In this document: piece after piece, positions 29,993-38,536 of the stretch
Numbering within the stretch: the first letter of the stretch is position 1
How the letters are laid out: every line of letters begins with the position of its first letter
Assembly: GCA_903929355.1 (NCBI GenBank)
Contig: CAIYUN010000009.1
Coordinates: 1 to 64,000 of the forward strand
Reading direction: 5' to 3'
Length of the DNA stretch: 64,000 nucleotides
Source of the DNA: an uncultured Opitutaceae bacterium
Lineage (GTDB): Bacteria; Verrucomicrobiota; Verrucomicrobiia; Opitutales; Opitutaceae
Position numbers and translations under genes: made by a program
The notes under the pieces: model-generated
Seen by the model: the letters and a program-made list of their open reading frames with translations, nothing else
Databases searched by the model: none
What the model was told of the DNA's origin: nothing

Positions 29993-31174
29993 TTACGCGA
30001 CGAGCTTGACGATCTTTTGCGCCGCGTCGGCCATCGTGTCGCCGGAGACGAGCGCCAGCCCGGAGGCGGCGAGGGTCGCCTTGCCGGCCGCCACATTGTT
30101 GCCCTCCAGCCGCACCACCAGCGGGAGACTGAGGCCGACCTCCTTGACTGCGGCGACGATGCCGGTGGCGATGACGTTGCAGTCCATGATGCCGCCGAAG
30201 ATGTTCACCAGGATGCCCTTCACGTTGGGGTCGCCAAGGATGATCTTGAACGCCGCGATCACCTGGTCCTTGGAGGCGCCGCCGCCCACGTCGAGAAAGT
30301 TGGCCGGCGTGCCGCCGTAGTGCTTGATGATGTCCATCGTGCTCATCGCAAGGCCGGCGCCGTTGACGAGACAGGCGATGTTGCCGTCGAGCGCGATGTA
30401 GCTGAGCGAATACTTCGAGGCCTCGATCTCCTTGGGATCCTCCTCGTTGAGGTCGCGCAGCGCCACGAGCTCGGGGTGGCGGAAGAGCGCGTTGTCGTCG
30501 AACGACACCTTGGCGTCGAGCGCGAGCACCTCGCCCGCCGGCGTGGTGATGAGCGGGTTGACCTCGACCATCGCAGCGTCGGTCTCCCAGTAACAGGTGT
30601 AGAGGTTGCGGATGAGCTTGGCGGCATTCTTCGCCTCGGCCCCGGCGAAACCCAGGCTGGCGACCAGCTCGCGCACCTGGAAATCAGCCAGGCCGTAGGC
30701 CGGGTCCACGAAGACCTTGGTAATCTTTTCGGGCGTATCGTGGGCGACCTTTTCGATCTCCACCCCACCCTCGGTCGAGGCGACGATGACGGGGCGCGAC
30801 GTGGCGCGGTCGAGGAGGATCGCGAGGTAGTATTCCTTTTTGATCTCGCTCGCGACGGTGAAGTAGATCGTCTGCACCTTGCGGCCGGCCGGGCCGGTCT
30901 GGATCGTTACCAGGGTGTTGTTCAGCATTTTCCCGGCGATCTCCCGTGCGTCGGCCTTGGTTTTGCAAAATTTCACGCCGCCCTTGAAGCCGTCGGTGAA
31001 CGTGCCCTTGCCGCGCCCGCCGGCATGGATCTGCGACTTCACCATCGTCGGCCCCTCAGGGAGCGAGGCGAGGGCGGTGTCGAGCTCCGCGGCGGATGTG
31101 GCGGCCGCGCCCCGGGGGACGGGGACGCCGAATTTCTCAAAGAGGGCCTTGGCCTGATACTCGTGGATGTTCAT
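29993..31174 (-). CDS. sucC: Succinate-CoA ligase (ADP-forming) beta subunit
   Basis: ATP-grasp subunit that binds nucleotide and succinate in substrate-level phosphorylation. The 393-residue product starts [20 protein letters not shown] and shows [15 protein letters not shown], the Mg/ATP residues in [22 protein letters not shown], the [18 protein letters not shown] loop and [17 protein letters not shown]. Length is normal. It heads the sucC-VOC-sucD cluster, reading leftwards. Confidence 0.97.
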   Translation of the reverse strand: MNIHEYQAKALFEKFGVPVPRGAAATSAAELDTALASLPEGPTMVKSQIHAGGRGKGTFTDGFKGGVKFCKTKADAREIAGKMLNNTLVTIQTGPAGRKVQTIYFTVASEIKKEYYLAILLDRATSRPVIVASTEGGVEIEKVAHDTPEKITKVFVDPAYGLADFQVRELVASLGFAGAEAKNAAKLIRNLYTCYWETDAAMVEVNPLITTPAGEVLALDAKVSFDDNALFRHPELVALRDLNEEDPKEIEASKYSLSYIALDGNIACLVNGAGLAMSTMDIIKHYGGTPANFLDVGGGASKDQVIAAFKIILGDPNVKGILVNIFGGIMDCNVIATGIVAAVKEVGLSLPLVVRLEGNNVAAGKATLAASGLALVSGDTMADAAQKIVKLVA

Positions 31175-31196
31175 GGAGTGCGGGAGGCACAGTCAG

Positions 31197-31279
31197 CCAC
31201 AAGGTGGCCGGGCAACGCACGAAAAAAACGCAGGGGACGCCGTGAACTTTCTTTGTGCGTTTTGCGCCTTTTTGTGGCC
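31197..31279. repeat. Family F inverted repeat in the divergent sucC / glycosyltransferase spacer
   Basis: CAAGGTGGCCGGGCAACGCA and AACGCAGG at the left face CTTTGTGCGTTTTGCGCC and TTTTTGTGGCC at the right; arms are about 30 bases with mismatches. Any promoters of both genes would overlap it. Confidence 0.65.
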
Positions 31280-31300
31280 AACTCTTCCGATCCATCCGTC

Positions 31301-32371
31301 ATGATCTACTTTGATGTCACCAAGACCGGCCGCACCGGGCCCGCCTCGGGGCTCAACCGGGTGAGCGCTCGGCTGCGCGACGAGCTGGGGGCGGACGCCG
31401 TGCCGGTCGAGTGGCACGCCCGGCGCGGGGTCTGGCGCAGGGCAGCCGGCCACGCGGCCGTGTCCTGGGCAAAGGCAGACTGGCTGCTCACCGGCGAGCT
31501 GTTCAGCGAGGCCGAGCGACCGGGGCTGACGGCGTTCGTGCGGGCGCGACCGGCGCGGCTGGCGGCAATCTTTCACGACGCCATCCCGCTCAAGTTTCCC
31601 GCCATCACCTGGCCGCAGAGTGTCGCCCGGCATCCGTCCTATCTGAGCCTGCTGGCGGAATTTGACCGGGTGCTGGCCGTCTCGGCGGCAAGCGCGGCCG
31701 AACTGCGCGAGTTCTGGCGCTGGCAGGGACGGACTGCCTGTGCGACGGTGACCACCATCGCGCTTGGGGCGGATTTTGGGCGGCAGGCGCGGGTTGCGGG
31801 GACGCGGGGTGTGAGCACCCCGCCCACCGGGATGAAGGGGCCGGCGCTGCTGTGTGTGGGGATACTGGAACCCCGCAAGAACCAAGGCTTCCTGCTCGAC
31901 GTCTGCGAGGGGCTCTGGAGCGAGGGGCTGGGGTTTGAGCTCCACCTCGTGGGCCGGGTGAACCCGCATTTTGGCCAGCCGGTTGCCGCACGGGCAAAGG
32001 CGCTGCGCATGTCGGGCCAGCCAGTATGGCACCACGAAGGCTTGGACGATGCGGCGCTGCGGGGGCTTTACGCGACGGCGCGCGCGACGGTGTTTCCGAC
32101 CATCGCCGAAGGCTGCGGGCTGCCTCTGATTGAGTCGCTCTGGCAGGGGGTGCCGTGCGTGTGCAGTGACCTGCCGGTGCTGCGCGAAAACGCCGACGGC
32201 GGAGGCTGCGTGCCGGTGCCGGTGAACGACGCGCAAGCGTGGGCCGCCGCGCTGCGCCGCGTGCTGACCGATGACGCGGCCTGGCGGACGCTGGCGGCGG
32301 AGGCGGCGGCGCGGACGCTGCCGACCTGGGCGGAGTCCGCACGACAGGTGCGGGCCGCACTGGAGGGTTGA
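31301..32371 (+). CDS. Glycosyltransferase, GT4 family
   Basis: GT-B glycosyltransferase of 356 residues. The C-terminal donor domain shows LLCVGILEPRKNQGFLLDV, HHEGLDDAALRGLYATARA and the family signature FPTIAEGCGLPLIESLWQG, which places it in GT4 near mannosyltransferases of polysaccharide synthesis. N terminally, MIYFDVTKTGRTGPASGLNR and IFHDAIPLKFP are typical of the acceptor domain. No signal or membrane helix, so it acts at the cytoplasmic face. Around residue 168 a repeat-encoded insertion (GTRGVSTPPTG) sits in the linker between the domains. The acceptor is unknown. Confidence 0.88.
   Translation: MIYFDVTKTGRTGPASGLNRVSARLRDELGADAVPVEWHARRGVWRRAAGHAAVSWAKADWLLTGELFSEAERPGLTAFVRARPARLAAIFHDAIPLKFPAITWPQSVARHPSYLSLLAEFDRVLAVSAASAAELREFWRWQGRTACATVTTIALGADFGRQARVAGTRGVSTPPTGMKGPALLCVGILEPRKNQGFLLDVCEGLWSEGLGFELHLVGRVNPHFGQPVAARAKALRMSGQPVWHHEGLDDAALRGLYATARATVFPTIAEGCGLPLIESLWQGVPCVCSDLPVLRENADGGGCVPVPVNDAQAWAAALRRVLTDDAAWRTLAAEAAARTLPTWAESARQVRAALEG
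31804..31823 (+). repeat. In-frame palindrome inside the glycosyltransferase gene
   Basis: GCGGGGTG and CACCCCGC arms around TGAG, encoding RGVSTPP. The same core builds the long inverted repeat at 15353-15420. The two glycosyltransferase domains join here. Confidence 0.75.
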
Positions 32372-32372
32372 G

Positions 32373-32412
32373 TGTTCTTGGTTTCTGGTTCGGAGTTCGG
32401 AGTTCTTGTTAC
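32373..32412. repeat. Family C repeat (TTCTTGGTTTCTGG)
   Basis: TGTTCTTGGTTTCTGGTTCG and GAGTTCGGAGTTCTTG are drifting copies of a 10-base unit between the glycosyltransferase and GH115 genes; related strings at 7268, 10287 and 55753. Confidence 0.6.
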
Positions 32413-32501
32413 CTGGCCCTTGAACCATGGCCCGGTGGGCCGGACGTCACTTGGGCTTGCGGGAGATTTTCGCCCGTGACAACATGCCGGCCAAACCTGC
32501 C

Positions 32502-35171
32502 ATGAAAACCCCACGGAGCAGCTTCCTTGTGTTCGTCGCCATGTTCTCGACCGGCCGGATGCTGGCTGCGGACGCGCCCCTGCTGACCGAGACGCCAACG
32601 GCGGCGGACTTCATGCTCGCCTCGGGCGGACACGCGACGCCGGTCCTCATCGAGACCCAGGACGACAAGGCCATCGTCCGCGCGGCGGGAGATTTTGTGG
32701 CGGATGTCGAACGGGTGACCGGCGTAAAGCCGGTGACGTTGGCGGACGCGGGACAGCTCAACGGCGAGGTCGTGCTCGTCGGCGCGCTCGGGCACAGCCC
32801 GCTCATCGACCGGCTCGCCGCCGCCGGCAAGCTCGACACCACCGGCATCGCCGACGCCTGGGAGAGCTATGTCATCCAGACCGTGGCCGATCCCGCGCCC
32901 GGGGTGCGCCGTGCGCTCGTGATCGCGGGCAGCGACCGGCGCGGGACCATTTACGGGATGTATGCGGTGTCGGAGGCCATCGGTGTGTCGCCGTGGTATT
33001 GGTGGGCCGACGTGCCGGTGCGGAAGCACGCCACCCTCGCGCTCACCGCCGGCGCGCACCGGCAGGGCCCGCCCTCGGTGAAGTACCGCGGCATCTTCCT
33101 CAACGACGAGGACTGGGGCCTGCAGCCGTGGGCGGCCAAGACCTTCGAACCGGAGCGCGGCAATCTTGGCCCCAAAACCTACGCGCGCATCTGCGAGCTG
33201 CTCCTGCGCCTGCGGGCCAACACGCTCTGGCCGGCGATGCACGAGGTCTCCACCGCCTTCAACGCCCTCCCCGAGAACCGCGTCGTGGCCGACAGCTACG
33301 GGATCGTGATGGGCTCGTCGCACTGCGAGCCGCTGCTCCGCAACAACGTCGGCGAGTGGCCGAAGGACAACCCGACGGCGTTCAACTTCCTCACCAACGC
33401 CGCCGGGGTGACGCAGTACTGGGAGCAGCGCGTGCAGGAGAACGCCGCGTACGAAAACATCTACACCATCGGGATGCGGGGCATCCATGACGGCGCGATG
33501 CAGGGGCCGAAGACCCCCGCCGAGCATGTGGCCACCCTGGAGAAAATATTCCCGGTGCAGCGCGCGCTCATCGCGAAGTACGTCAACCCCGACCCGGCGA
33601 AGGTCCCGCAGATTTTCTGCCCCTACAAGGAGGTGCTCAACTACTATCTGGGCGGTCTCAAGATCCCGTCCGACGTGACGCTGGTTTTCCCCGACGACAA
33701 TTTCGGCTACATCCGCTATTTCCCGTCGGCGGCGGAAGTCGCGGCCCGGCCCGGCGGCTTCGGGGTCTATTACCACATCTCCTACCTCGGCGCGCCGATG
33801 TCCTACCTGTGGCTGGAGACCACGCCGCCCGCGCTCATCTGGGAGGAGATGTCCAAGGCCTACGACCACGGGATGCGCAACCTGTGGATTGTGAATGTCG
33901 GCGACCTCAAGCCCGGCGAGATCGGCACGGAGTTTTTCCTGCAGATGGCCTACGACATCAACCGCTGGCAGGCCGATAACCTGTCCGGCTATCTCACCGA
34001 ACGCGCCGCGCGCGATTTTGGCCCCGAACATGCGCGGGAGATCGGCGACGTGCTGGCACAATATTACCAGCTGAATTTCCAACGGAAGCCCGAGCACCTG
34101 CAATGGTGGCTGCCCGGCAAGGCGGCGCAACCCAGCCCGTTCACGCCGGCAGAACGCACGGCCCGGCTCGATGCCTTTGCGCGCCTGGCCGCCGCGTCCG
34201 ACCGCCTGGCGGCGGCGCTGCCGCCGGAGACCCGCGATGCGTTTTTCGAGCTCGTGAACTACCCCGTGACCGGCGCGGCACTCGCCAACCAACGGTTTTT
34301 TTACGGGGAGATGGCCGCCGCGGGGGGCGCGGAGGCGACCGCCTTCGCGACCCGCGCCAGCGCGGCCGACGCGAAGCTGAAAAGTGAGACTCAGATTTAC
34401 AACGAGCAGACCGCCGGCGGCAAATGGCGGCACCTCATGAATCTCGAACCGGCGGATCAGCAGTGGGGCTCCATGCGAATCGCCGAATGGAAGCTGCCCC
34501 CCGCCACCCGGGCTCCGGCAGCCAGCGGGGTGCCGGCTGCGGCGGAGGCCGCCGGACTTGGCCCCACGGCGGCGCCGGGCCCGCTCAGCTTTGTCGAGAA
34601 CCACGGGCTGGTCGCGATGGCCGCGGGCGATTTCAGCCGTAGCGTGGCGCAGCCGGGTGCCAAATGGGTGGCGGTGCCGGGGCTCGGCCGCACCGGCCGG
34701 GCGGCGCTGGTCGAGCCGACCAACGCGCCCGAGATCGCGCCGGCGAGGCTCGCCGCCGACGCGCCTCGGCTCGAATATACCGTGCAGTTCACCGCCGCCG
34801 GCCGGCTCACGCTCACCGTGAACCTGCTGCCGACGCATTCGCTGGTGCTGGCGCGCGGGCTGCGTTTTGCCGTGGGAATTGACGATCAGCCCCCGCTGGT
34901 CGTCACAGCCAATATCAAGGACACCTCGGCCGACTGGGCCCAGAGCGTACTCAATGAGACCGCCCTGGCGACGGCGCCGATCGAGGTGCCCAGCGCGGGC
35001 GCGCACACGCTGAGCATCTACATGGTGGATGCCGGTGTGGTGCTCGACAAACTCACCCTCAGCGACGGCGCCCTGCCACCCGGGTATCTCGGCGCGGCTG
35101 AGACGACCAGTGGTCAGCCATCAGACGTCAGCAGTCAGACGTCGGAGGGTCTGACCGCTGAGCTTCCCTAA
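32502..35171 (+). CDS. GH115 xylan alpha-1,2-glucuronidase
   Basis: Exported glycosidase of 889 residues that removes 4-O-methyl-glucuronic acid from xylan. It has a signal peptide (SSFLVFVAMFSTGRMLAAD) and the GH115 hallmarks: DRRGTIYGMYAVSEAIGVSP, YRGIFLNDEDWGLQPWA, the LRLRANTLWPAMHE helix and the CPYKEVLNYYLGGL / FPDDNFGYIRYFP / LWIVNVGDLKPGEI motifs. A C-terminal beta-domain follows. The last about 18 residues (SGQPSDVSSQTSEGLTAELP) are encoded by GTCAGACGTC-like repeats and probably not part of the fold. The start is the ATG at MKTPRSS, which gives the signal peptide. The nearby GH3 and GH106 genes support plant-polysaccharide use. Confidence 0.96.
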   Translation: MKTPRSSFLVFVAMFSTGRMLAADAPLLTETPTAADFMLASGGHATPVLIETQDDKAIVRAAGDFVADVERVTGVKPVTLADAGQLNGEVVLVGALGHSPLIDRLAAAGKLDTTGIADAWESYVIQTVADPAPGVRRALVIAGSDRRGTIYGMYAVSEAIGVSPWYWWADVPVRKHATLALTAGAHRQGPPSVKYRGIFLNDEDWGLQPWAAKTFEPERGNLGPKTYARICELLLRLRANTLWPAMHEVSTAFNALPENRVVADSYGIVMGSSHCEPLLRNNVGEWPKDNPTAFNFLTNAAGVTQYWEQRVQENAAYENIYTIGMRGIHDGAMQGPKTPAEHVATLEKIFPVQRALIAKYVNPDPAKVPQIFCPYKEVLNYYLGGLKIPSDVTLVFPDDNFGYIRYFPSAAEVAARPGGFGVYYHISYLGAPMSYLWLETTPPALIWEEMSKAYDHGMRNLWIVNVGDLKPGEIGTEFFLQMAYDINRWQADNLSGYLTERAARDFGPEHAREIGDVLAQYYQLNFQRKPEHLQWWLPGKAAQPSPFTPAERTARLDAFARLAAASDRLAAALPPETRDAFFELVNYPVTGAALANQRFFYGEMAAAGGAEATAFATRASAADAKLKSETQIYNEQTAGGKWRHLMNLEPADQQWGSMRIAEWKLPPATRAPAASGVPAAAEAAGLGPTAAPGPLSFVENHGLVAMAAGDFSRSVAQPGAKWVAVPGLGRTGRAALVEPTNAPEIAPARLAADAPRLEYTVQFTAAGRLTLTVNLLPTHSLVLARGLRFAVGIDDQPPLVVTANIKDTSADWAQSVLNETALATAPIEVPSAGAHTLSIYMVDAGVVLDKLTLSDGALPPGYLGAAETTSGQPSDVSSQTSEGLTAELP
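35110..35155 (+). repeat. GTCAGnCGTCAG tandem repeat forming the GH115 C terminus
   Basis: GTGGTCAGCCATCAGACGTC and AGCAGTCAGACGTCGG are drifting copies of a 10-base unit that run to within 16 bases of the stop codon, so the protein's end is repeat-derived. Confidence 0.6.
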
Positions 35172-35210
35172 TGGCCGGGCTCTGAGGTGGAGCGCGGCGT
35201 CCCTGACGCA

Positions 35211-35367
35211 CTCTGCCAGTGCCCGGGCGGGAGGAAAGCCCGCAGGCGGAATTCTTTTTCCCGCAGACGGGCGTGAATGACGAATAGGGATGCAGCCGGC
35301 CGCGGTGAGGCCGAACCGGGTAGGCGAGCCAGCTACAGGTCAAAACCTGGGTCGGGTGTGCGCTCAC
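35211..35367 (+). ncRNA. Possible structured RNA with RNase P-like boxes
   Basis: No gene fits the spacer between GH115 and the moeB-like gene. GGGAGGAAAGCCCG at 35228-35241 resembles the 5' conserved box of bacterial RNase P RNA (GAGGAAAGTCCGGGC). GAATAGGGATGC (35282) followed by GAACCGGGTAGGCGAGCC (35313-35330) resembles its 3' AAATAGG...ACCCGGGTAGGC...GAGCC region, and CAAAACCTGGGTCGG (35341) its AGAACCCGGCTTA box, in the right order. CCCGCAGG and CCTGGGTCGGG could pair like helix P4. At under 160 bases it lacks room for the specificity domain. It could be a decayed, minimal or unrelated RNA. Confidence 0.3.
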
Positions 35368-36558
35368 TCAATACCGCGCCATTCCTGGCTCTATCTGGTC
35401 GGCCCAGGCGGCGATGCCGCCGCCGACGTTGCTGACGGCGGGAAAACCCTGCGCACGCAGATATTCGGTCACGCGCATGCTCCGCATGCCCGTGTGGCAG
35501 AGCACCAGCAAATGCTTGTCGCGTGGCAACGCGCCGAGGTGACCGGGGACTTGGCGCATCGGGATGGCCTCCGAGCCGGCGACGCGGCAGATCGCCAGCT
35601 CGTAGGGCTCGCGCACGTCAATCAGCACGACCGCCCCGGAACGCGTGTCCAGCAGGCGTTTGGTGTCCTCAACGGAAATCTCCAGCGGGACTTCGCCCGC
35701 GGGTGCATCGGTGACAACGTCAACTATTAGTTGACGTTGTGCCGGGACCGGCGGGGCGCAGGTGGTCTCGTAGTTCTCGGCGCGCAGCTCGCGCAGCGTC
35801 GCCTTGGGGCCGCAGGCGGGACAGGCGGGATCAGGGGCGAGCGTGAGGGTGCGGAAGCCGGCGGTGAGCGCGTCGGCCAGGAGCAGGCGACCGATCAGGG
35901 GCGTGCCGAAGCCGGCGGCGAGTTTGAGGGCCTCCAGCGCCTGGAGGGAACCGATGACCCCGCAAAGCGCCCCGAGCACCCCCGCCTCGGCGCAGTTTGG
36001 CACCGTGCCGGCAGCTGGTGGCGCGGGAAAGAGGCAGCGATGGCATGGCCCGCCCAGATGCGGCGCGAACACCGCCACCTGGCCCTCAAACTGATGGATG
36101 CTGCCATAGACCAGCGGGCGGCGGGCGAGCACGGCCGCGTCAGACGCGAGATAGCGGGTGGGGAAATTGTCGGTGCCGTCCACGATCACGTCGTAGCCCG
36201 CAAAGAGCGCGAGGATGTTGGCGGTGGTCACGCGACCCTCGTGCGGGACCACCGTGATATGCGGGTTGGTCGCGCGCAGCCGGGCCGCGGCCGAGGCGGT
36301 CTTGCTTTGACCGACGGTGGTGTCGTCGTGGAGGAGCTGGCGCTGGAGGTTGTGCGCCTCGACGCGGTCGAAATCGGCGATCCCGAGGGTGCCGACACCC
36401 GCGGCGGCGAGGTAGAGCGCCGCCGGGCTCCCGAGGCCACCGGCACCCAGGACGAGCACACGCGCCGCCTTGAGCCGCTCCTGGCCGGCCAAGCCCAGCT
36501 CCGGCAGGAGGAGGTGCCGGCTGTAACGGGCAAGTTCGGCAGGAGTGAGGTCGGCCAT
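35368..36558 (-). CDS. moeB: ThiF/MoeB-type adenylyltransferase with C-terminal rhodanese domain
   Basis: E1-like enzyme that adenylates the C-terminal Gly-Gly of MoaD or ThiS for sulfur transfer in molybdopterin or thiamine synthesis. The 396-residue product has the adenylation domain (RYSRHLLLPELGLAGQERLK, VLVLGAGGLGSPAALYLAAAG, DFDRVEAHNLQRQ, DGTDNFPTRYL), paired Cys zinc sites (CHRC and CPAC), the crossover Cys region and a rhodanese domain (VVLIDVREPYELAICRV; active-site loop CHTGMRS). MoeBR fusions of this kind are common. A palindromic repeat encoding QLIVD lies in the linker (about residue 280). The ATG at MADLTPAEL is chosen; upstream in-frame sequence is repeat. Confidence 0.93.
   Translation of the reverse strand: MADLTPAELARYSRHLLLPELGLAGQERLKAARVLVLGAGGLGSPAALYLAAAGVGTLGIADFDRVEAHNLQRQLLHDDTTVGQSKTASAAARLRATNPHITVVPHEGRVTTANILALFAGYDVIVDGTDNFPTRYLASDAAVLARRPLVYGSIHQFEGQVAVFAPHLGGPCHRCLFPAPPAAGTVPNCAEAGVLGALCGVIGSLQALEALKLAAGFGTPLIGRLLLADALTAGFRTLTLAPDPACPACGPKATLRELRAENYETTCAPPVPAQRQLIVDVVTDAPAGEVPLEISVEDTKRLLDTRSGAVVLIDVREPYELAICRVAGSEAIPMRQVPGHLGALPRDKHLLVLCHTGMRSMRVTEYLRAQGFPAVSNVGGGIAAWADQIEPGMARY
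35714..35740. repeat. In-frame 27-bp palindrome inside the moeB-like gene
   Basis: A perfect palindrome centred on CAACTATTAGTTG with ACAACGT/ACGTTGT arms, apart from the central base. On the coding strand it reads QLIVD. The same core is inside the CCA-adding enzyme gene at 47311-47331. Confidence 0.88.
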
Positions 36559-36566
36559 GGGAGCGG

Positions 36567-36606
36567 GACAACCTTCAACGCTCAACCTTCAACGTTCAAC
36601 CCTCAA
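36567..36606 (-). repeat. Family A repeat (AACGTTGAAGGTTG) before the moeB-like gene
   Basis: On the minus strand GTTGAACGTTGAAGGTTGAG and relatives give about four drifting copies of a GTTGAACG unit directly upstream of the ATG. Close relatives: 41468-41495 and, weaker, 11708-11745. Confidence 0.65.
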
Positions 36607-36634
36607 CGTTCAAGTCGAGGAGAGAACGGAAGAG

Positions 36635-36717
36635 ATTAAACGCAAAGTCGCGAAGGCGCAAAGGCGGGGTAACGGTGACGTCATGAGGCGCTGCGCCTTC
36701 GCGCCTTGGCGCTTAAT
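36635..36717. repeat. Family F inverted repeat
   Basis: ATTAAACGCAAAGTCGCGAA with GGCGCAAAGGCG (left) and CGCTGCGCCTTCGCGCCTTG with GCGCTTAAT (right) form about 30-base arms in the divergent moeB-like / guanylyltransferase spacer. Confidence 0.75.
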
Positions 36718-36800
36718 GCCTGTGCCTGCTTGCAAGTTTTCACCGCAAAGCTGAAGGAATTAAAATTGCCCAAAACCTGCGCTAGCCACACCCTGCCCGG

Positions 36801-37889
36801 ATGCCGCAGCATTTCATCGTCATCATCGCCGGGGGCAAGGGGGAGCGGTTCTGGCCGCAGAGCCGCGCGCCCCGGCCGAAGCATCTGCTGCCGATCGTCG
36901 GCACCACCCCGCTGCTCACGCAGACGCTCGCCCGGGTGAAGGGTCTGGTGCCGGCCAAGAACATCTTTGTCCTCACCAGCGCGGTGCAGGCCGCGGCGGT
37001 GCGCGCGGTCTGCCGGGGTGTGCCGGCGGCGAACATCGTGGCCGAACCGGTCGGGCGCGACACCGCAGCCGCCGTGGGTCTGGCGGCTGCGATGGTGGGC
37101 GCGCGTGACCCGCAGGGCGTGTTTGCGATCCTGCCCGCGGACCACGTGATCCACGACACGCGGGCCTATCGGGCGGATTTGCGGGTGGCGTTCGCCGCAG
37201 CCGCGGCCGCGCCGGTCATGGTGACGATCGGCATCGCCCCGACCGAACCGGCGACGGGCTTCGGCTACATCCAACGTGGATCGAGATGGCGGACGGTGGG
37301 CGAGCGCGAGCTGGACCGGGTGAAACGCTTTGTGGAAAAACCCCGGCTGGCCGTCGCGAAACGCTACCTGGACTCGGGTGATTTTTATTGGAATGCGGGC
37401 ATGTTTGTCTGGAGCGTCCCGGTGGTCGGAGCAGCCCTGGCCCGTCATGCGCCGGAACTCGACGCCGGCCTCGCCCCCGTGCGCGCGGCTTTCGCGCGGG
37501 GCCAGACGCCCGCGCCGGTGCTGCGCCGGATTTATCCCACGCTGCCGAAGATCTCCGTGGACTACGCGCTGCTGGAAAAGTCGGACAACGTGGTGGTGCT
37601 GCCCTCGACCTTCGACTGGGACGATGTGGGCGCCTGGCCCGCAGTGGTGAAGCACGGTGTGCCCGATGCGGCGGGCAACGTCACGCGGGGCGCGGTCGTG
37701 GTCGAGCAGGGTCGCAACAACCTGGTGTTCAGCGAGGGCGGTCATCTGGTCACGGTGCTCGGGGCGGACGACCTGATCGTGATCCACACCCCGGACGCCA
37801 CGCTGGTCTGCCCCAAGGCCCGGGCGCAGGACCTTAAGGCGCTTATCCAGCGCGTGGGCGCGCTCAAGGGCGGCGCAAAATGGCTGTGA
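36801..37889 (+). CDS. Mannose-1-phosphate guanylyltransferase
   Basis: Nucleotidyltransferase of 362 residues making GDP-mannose from mannose 1-phosphate and GTP for polysaccharide and glycan synthesis. The N-terminal motif VIIAGGKGERFWPQSRAPRPKHLLPI, EPVGRDTAAAVGLAAAM, ILPADHVI, TGFGYIQRG, VKRFVEKP and FYWNAGMFVW are all present. The C terminus stops after a short left-handed beta-helix (VVVEQGRNNLVFSEGGHLV), so this is the monofunctional type without an isomerase domain. It overlaps ruvX by 10 bases. GDP-mannose supply may serve the GT4 enzyme, but that is only proximity. Confidence 0.94.
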   Translation: MPQHFIVIIAGGKGERFWPQSRAPRPKHLLPIVGTTPLLTQTLARVKGLVPAKNIFVLTSAVQAAAVRAVCRGVPAANIVAEPVGRDTAAAVGLAAAMVGARDPQGVFAILPADHVIHDTRAYRADLRVAFAAAAAAPVMVTIGIAPTEPATGFGYIQRGSRWRTVGERELDRVKRFVEKPRLAVAKRYLDSGDFYWNAGMFVWSVPVVGAALARHAPELDAGLAPVRAAFARGQTPAPVLRRIYPTLPKISVDYALLEKSDNVVVLPSTFDWDDVGAWPAVVKHGVPDAAGNVTRGAVVVEQGRNNLVFSEGGHLVTVLGADDLIVIHTPDATLVCPKARAQDLKALIQRVGALKGGAKWL

Positions 37890-38338
37890 TGATGCGCTGC
37901 CTCGGCATTGACCCCGGCACGCGCCGCCTCGGACTGGCCTATGGCGACGAGCTCGGCGTGGCGGTGCCCCTGCCCGCGCTCATCCAGGCCGACCCGACCG
38001 CGCGCGAAGCGGCGCTGGCCGCGGTGGTGCAGGCCCGAAGGATCACGGATCTGGTGCTGGGTCTGCCGCTCAACATGGACGATACCGCCGGCCCGAAAGC
38101 CAGGGAAGCCGAGGCCCTGGCGGAAAAACTTCGCGCCACCTTCGGTCTGCCGGTGCACCTGGTGGACGAGCGCCTCACCAGCCACGAAGCGGAGGCGACC
38201 ATCCCCAAGGCCAAGCGGCGCGAGGTGCGCGCGAGCGGGATCATCGACTCGCGGGCGGCGACTCTGATCCTCCAAGATTTTCTGGACGAGCAATTCCCCC
38301 GGCCGGAGGGAGACGAAGAGGCAGGAATGAATGAATGA
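37880..38338 (+). CDS. ruvX: Putative pre-16S rRNA nuclease / Holliday-junction resolvase-like YqgF
   Basis: RNase H-fold enzyme of 152 residues, thought to trim the 5' end of pre-16S rRNA. The metal-binding Asp is in LGIDPGTRRLGLAYGD, then LVLGLPLNMDDTAGPKA, the VHLVDERLTSHEAE motif with the second acids, and SGIIDSRAATLILQDFL with the last Asp. Length is usual. The start overlaps the previous gene's end, indicating translational coupling; two close Met codons (MAVMM) make the exact start uncertain. Confidence 0.93.
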   Translation: MAVMMRCLGIDPGTRRLGLAYGDELGVAVPLPALIQADPTAREAALAAVVQARRITDLVLGLPLNMDDTAGPKAREAEALAEKLRATFGLPVHLVDERLTSHEAEATIPKAKRREVRASGIIDSRAATLILQDFLDEQFPRPEGDEEAGMNE

Positions 38339-38359
38339 GGCAGACGGAAGGGGCGGGTT

Positions 38360-38394
38360 ATTAACCACGATGCCACGAGTTCATCCGAATGGAC
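38360..38394. repeat. Family E-like fragment
   Basis: TTAACCACGATGCCACGAGT and TTCATCCGAATGGAC, relatives of the ACCACGGATnACG phrase, in a 198-base spacer with no gene. Confidence 0.4.
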
Positions 38395-38536
38395 AAAACA
38401 GGCCGACCTCCTCAGCGACGCAGCTAACACAAAACGGGCAAATGATCGATAAGCGCAGATAATCCAGGTCACAAAAATATGTTTGACCGGCCAACGGACC
38501 AAGGCAAAAAGAGGTTCACCCCAACCCCCTAGAATC

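Noticed and set aside
32409-35006. Long 865-codon open frame opposite the GH115 gene
   Set aside because: A shadow of the high-GC coding strand: Arg/Gly rich, no start signal and the GH115 frame is strongly supported. The same applies to long frames opposite purL, purF, GH106, GH3 and rlmN.
35172-35367. Cobalamin, SAM or TPP riboswitch before or after the moeB-like gene
   Set aside because: I compared the conserved boxes of these classes with both strands and found no ordered match; only the RNase P-like boxes remain.
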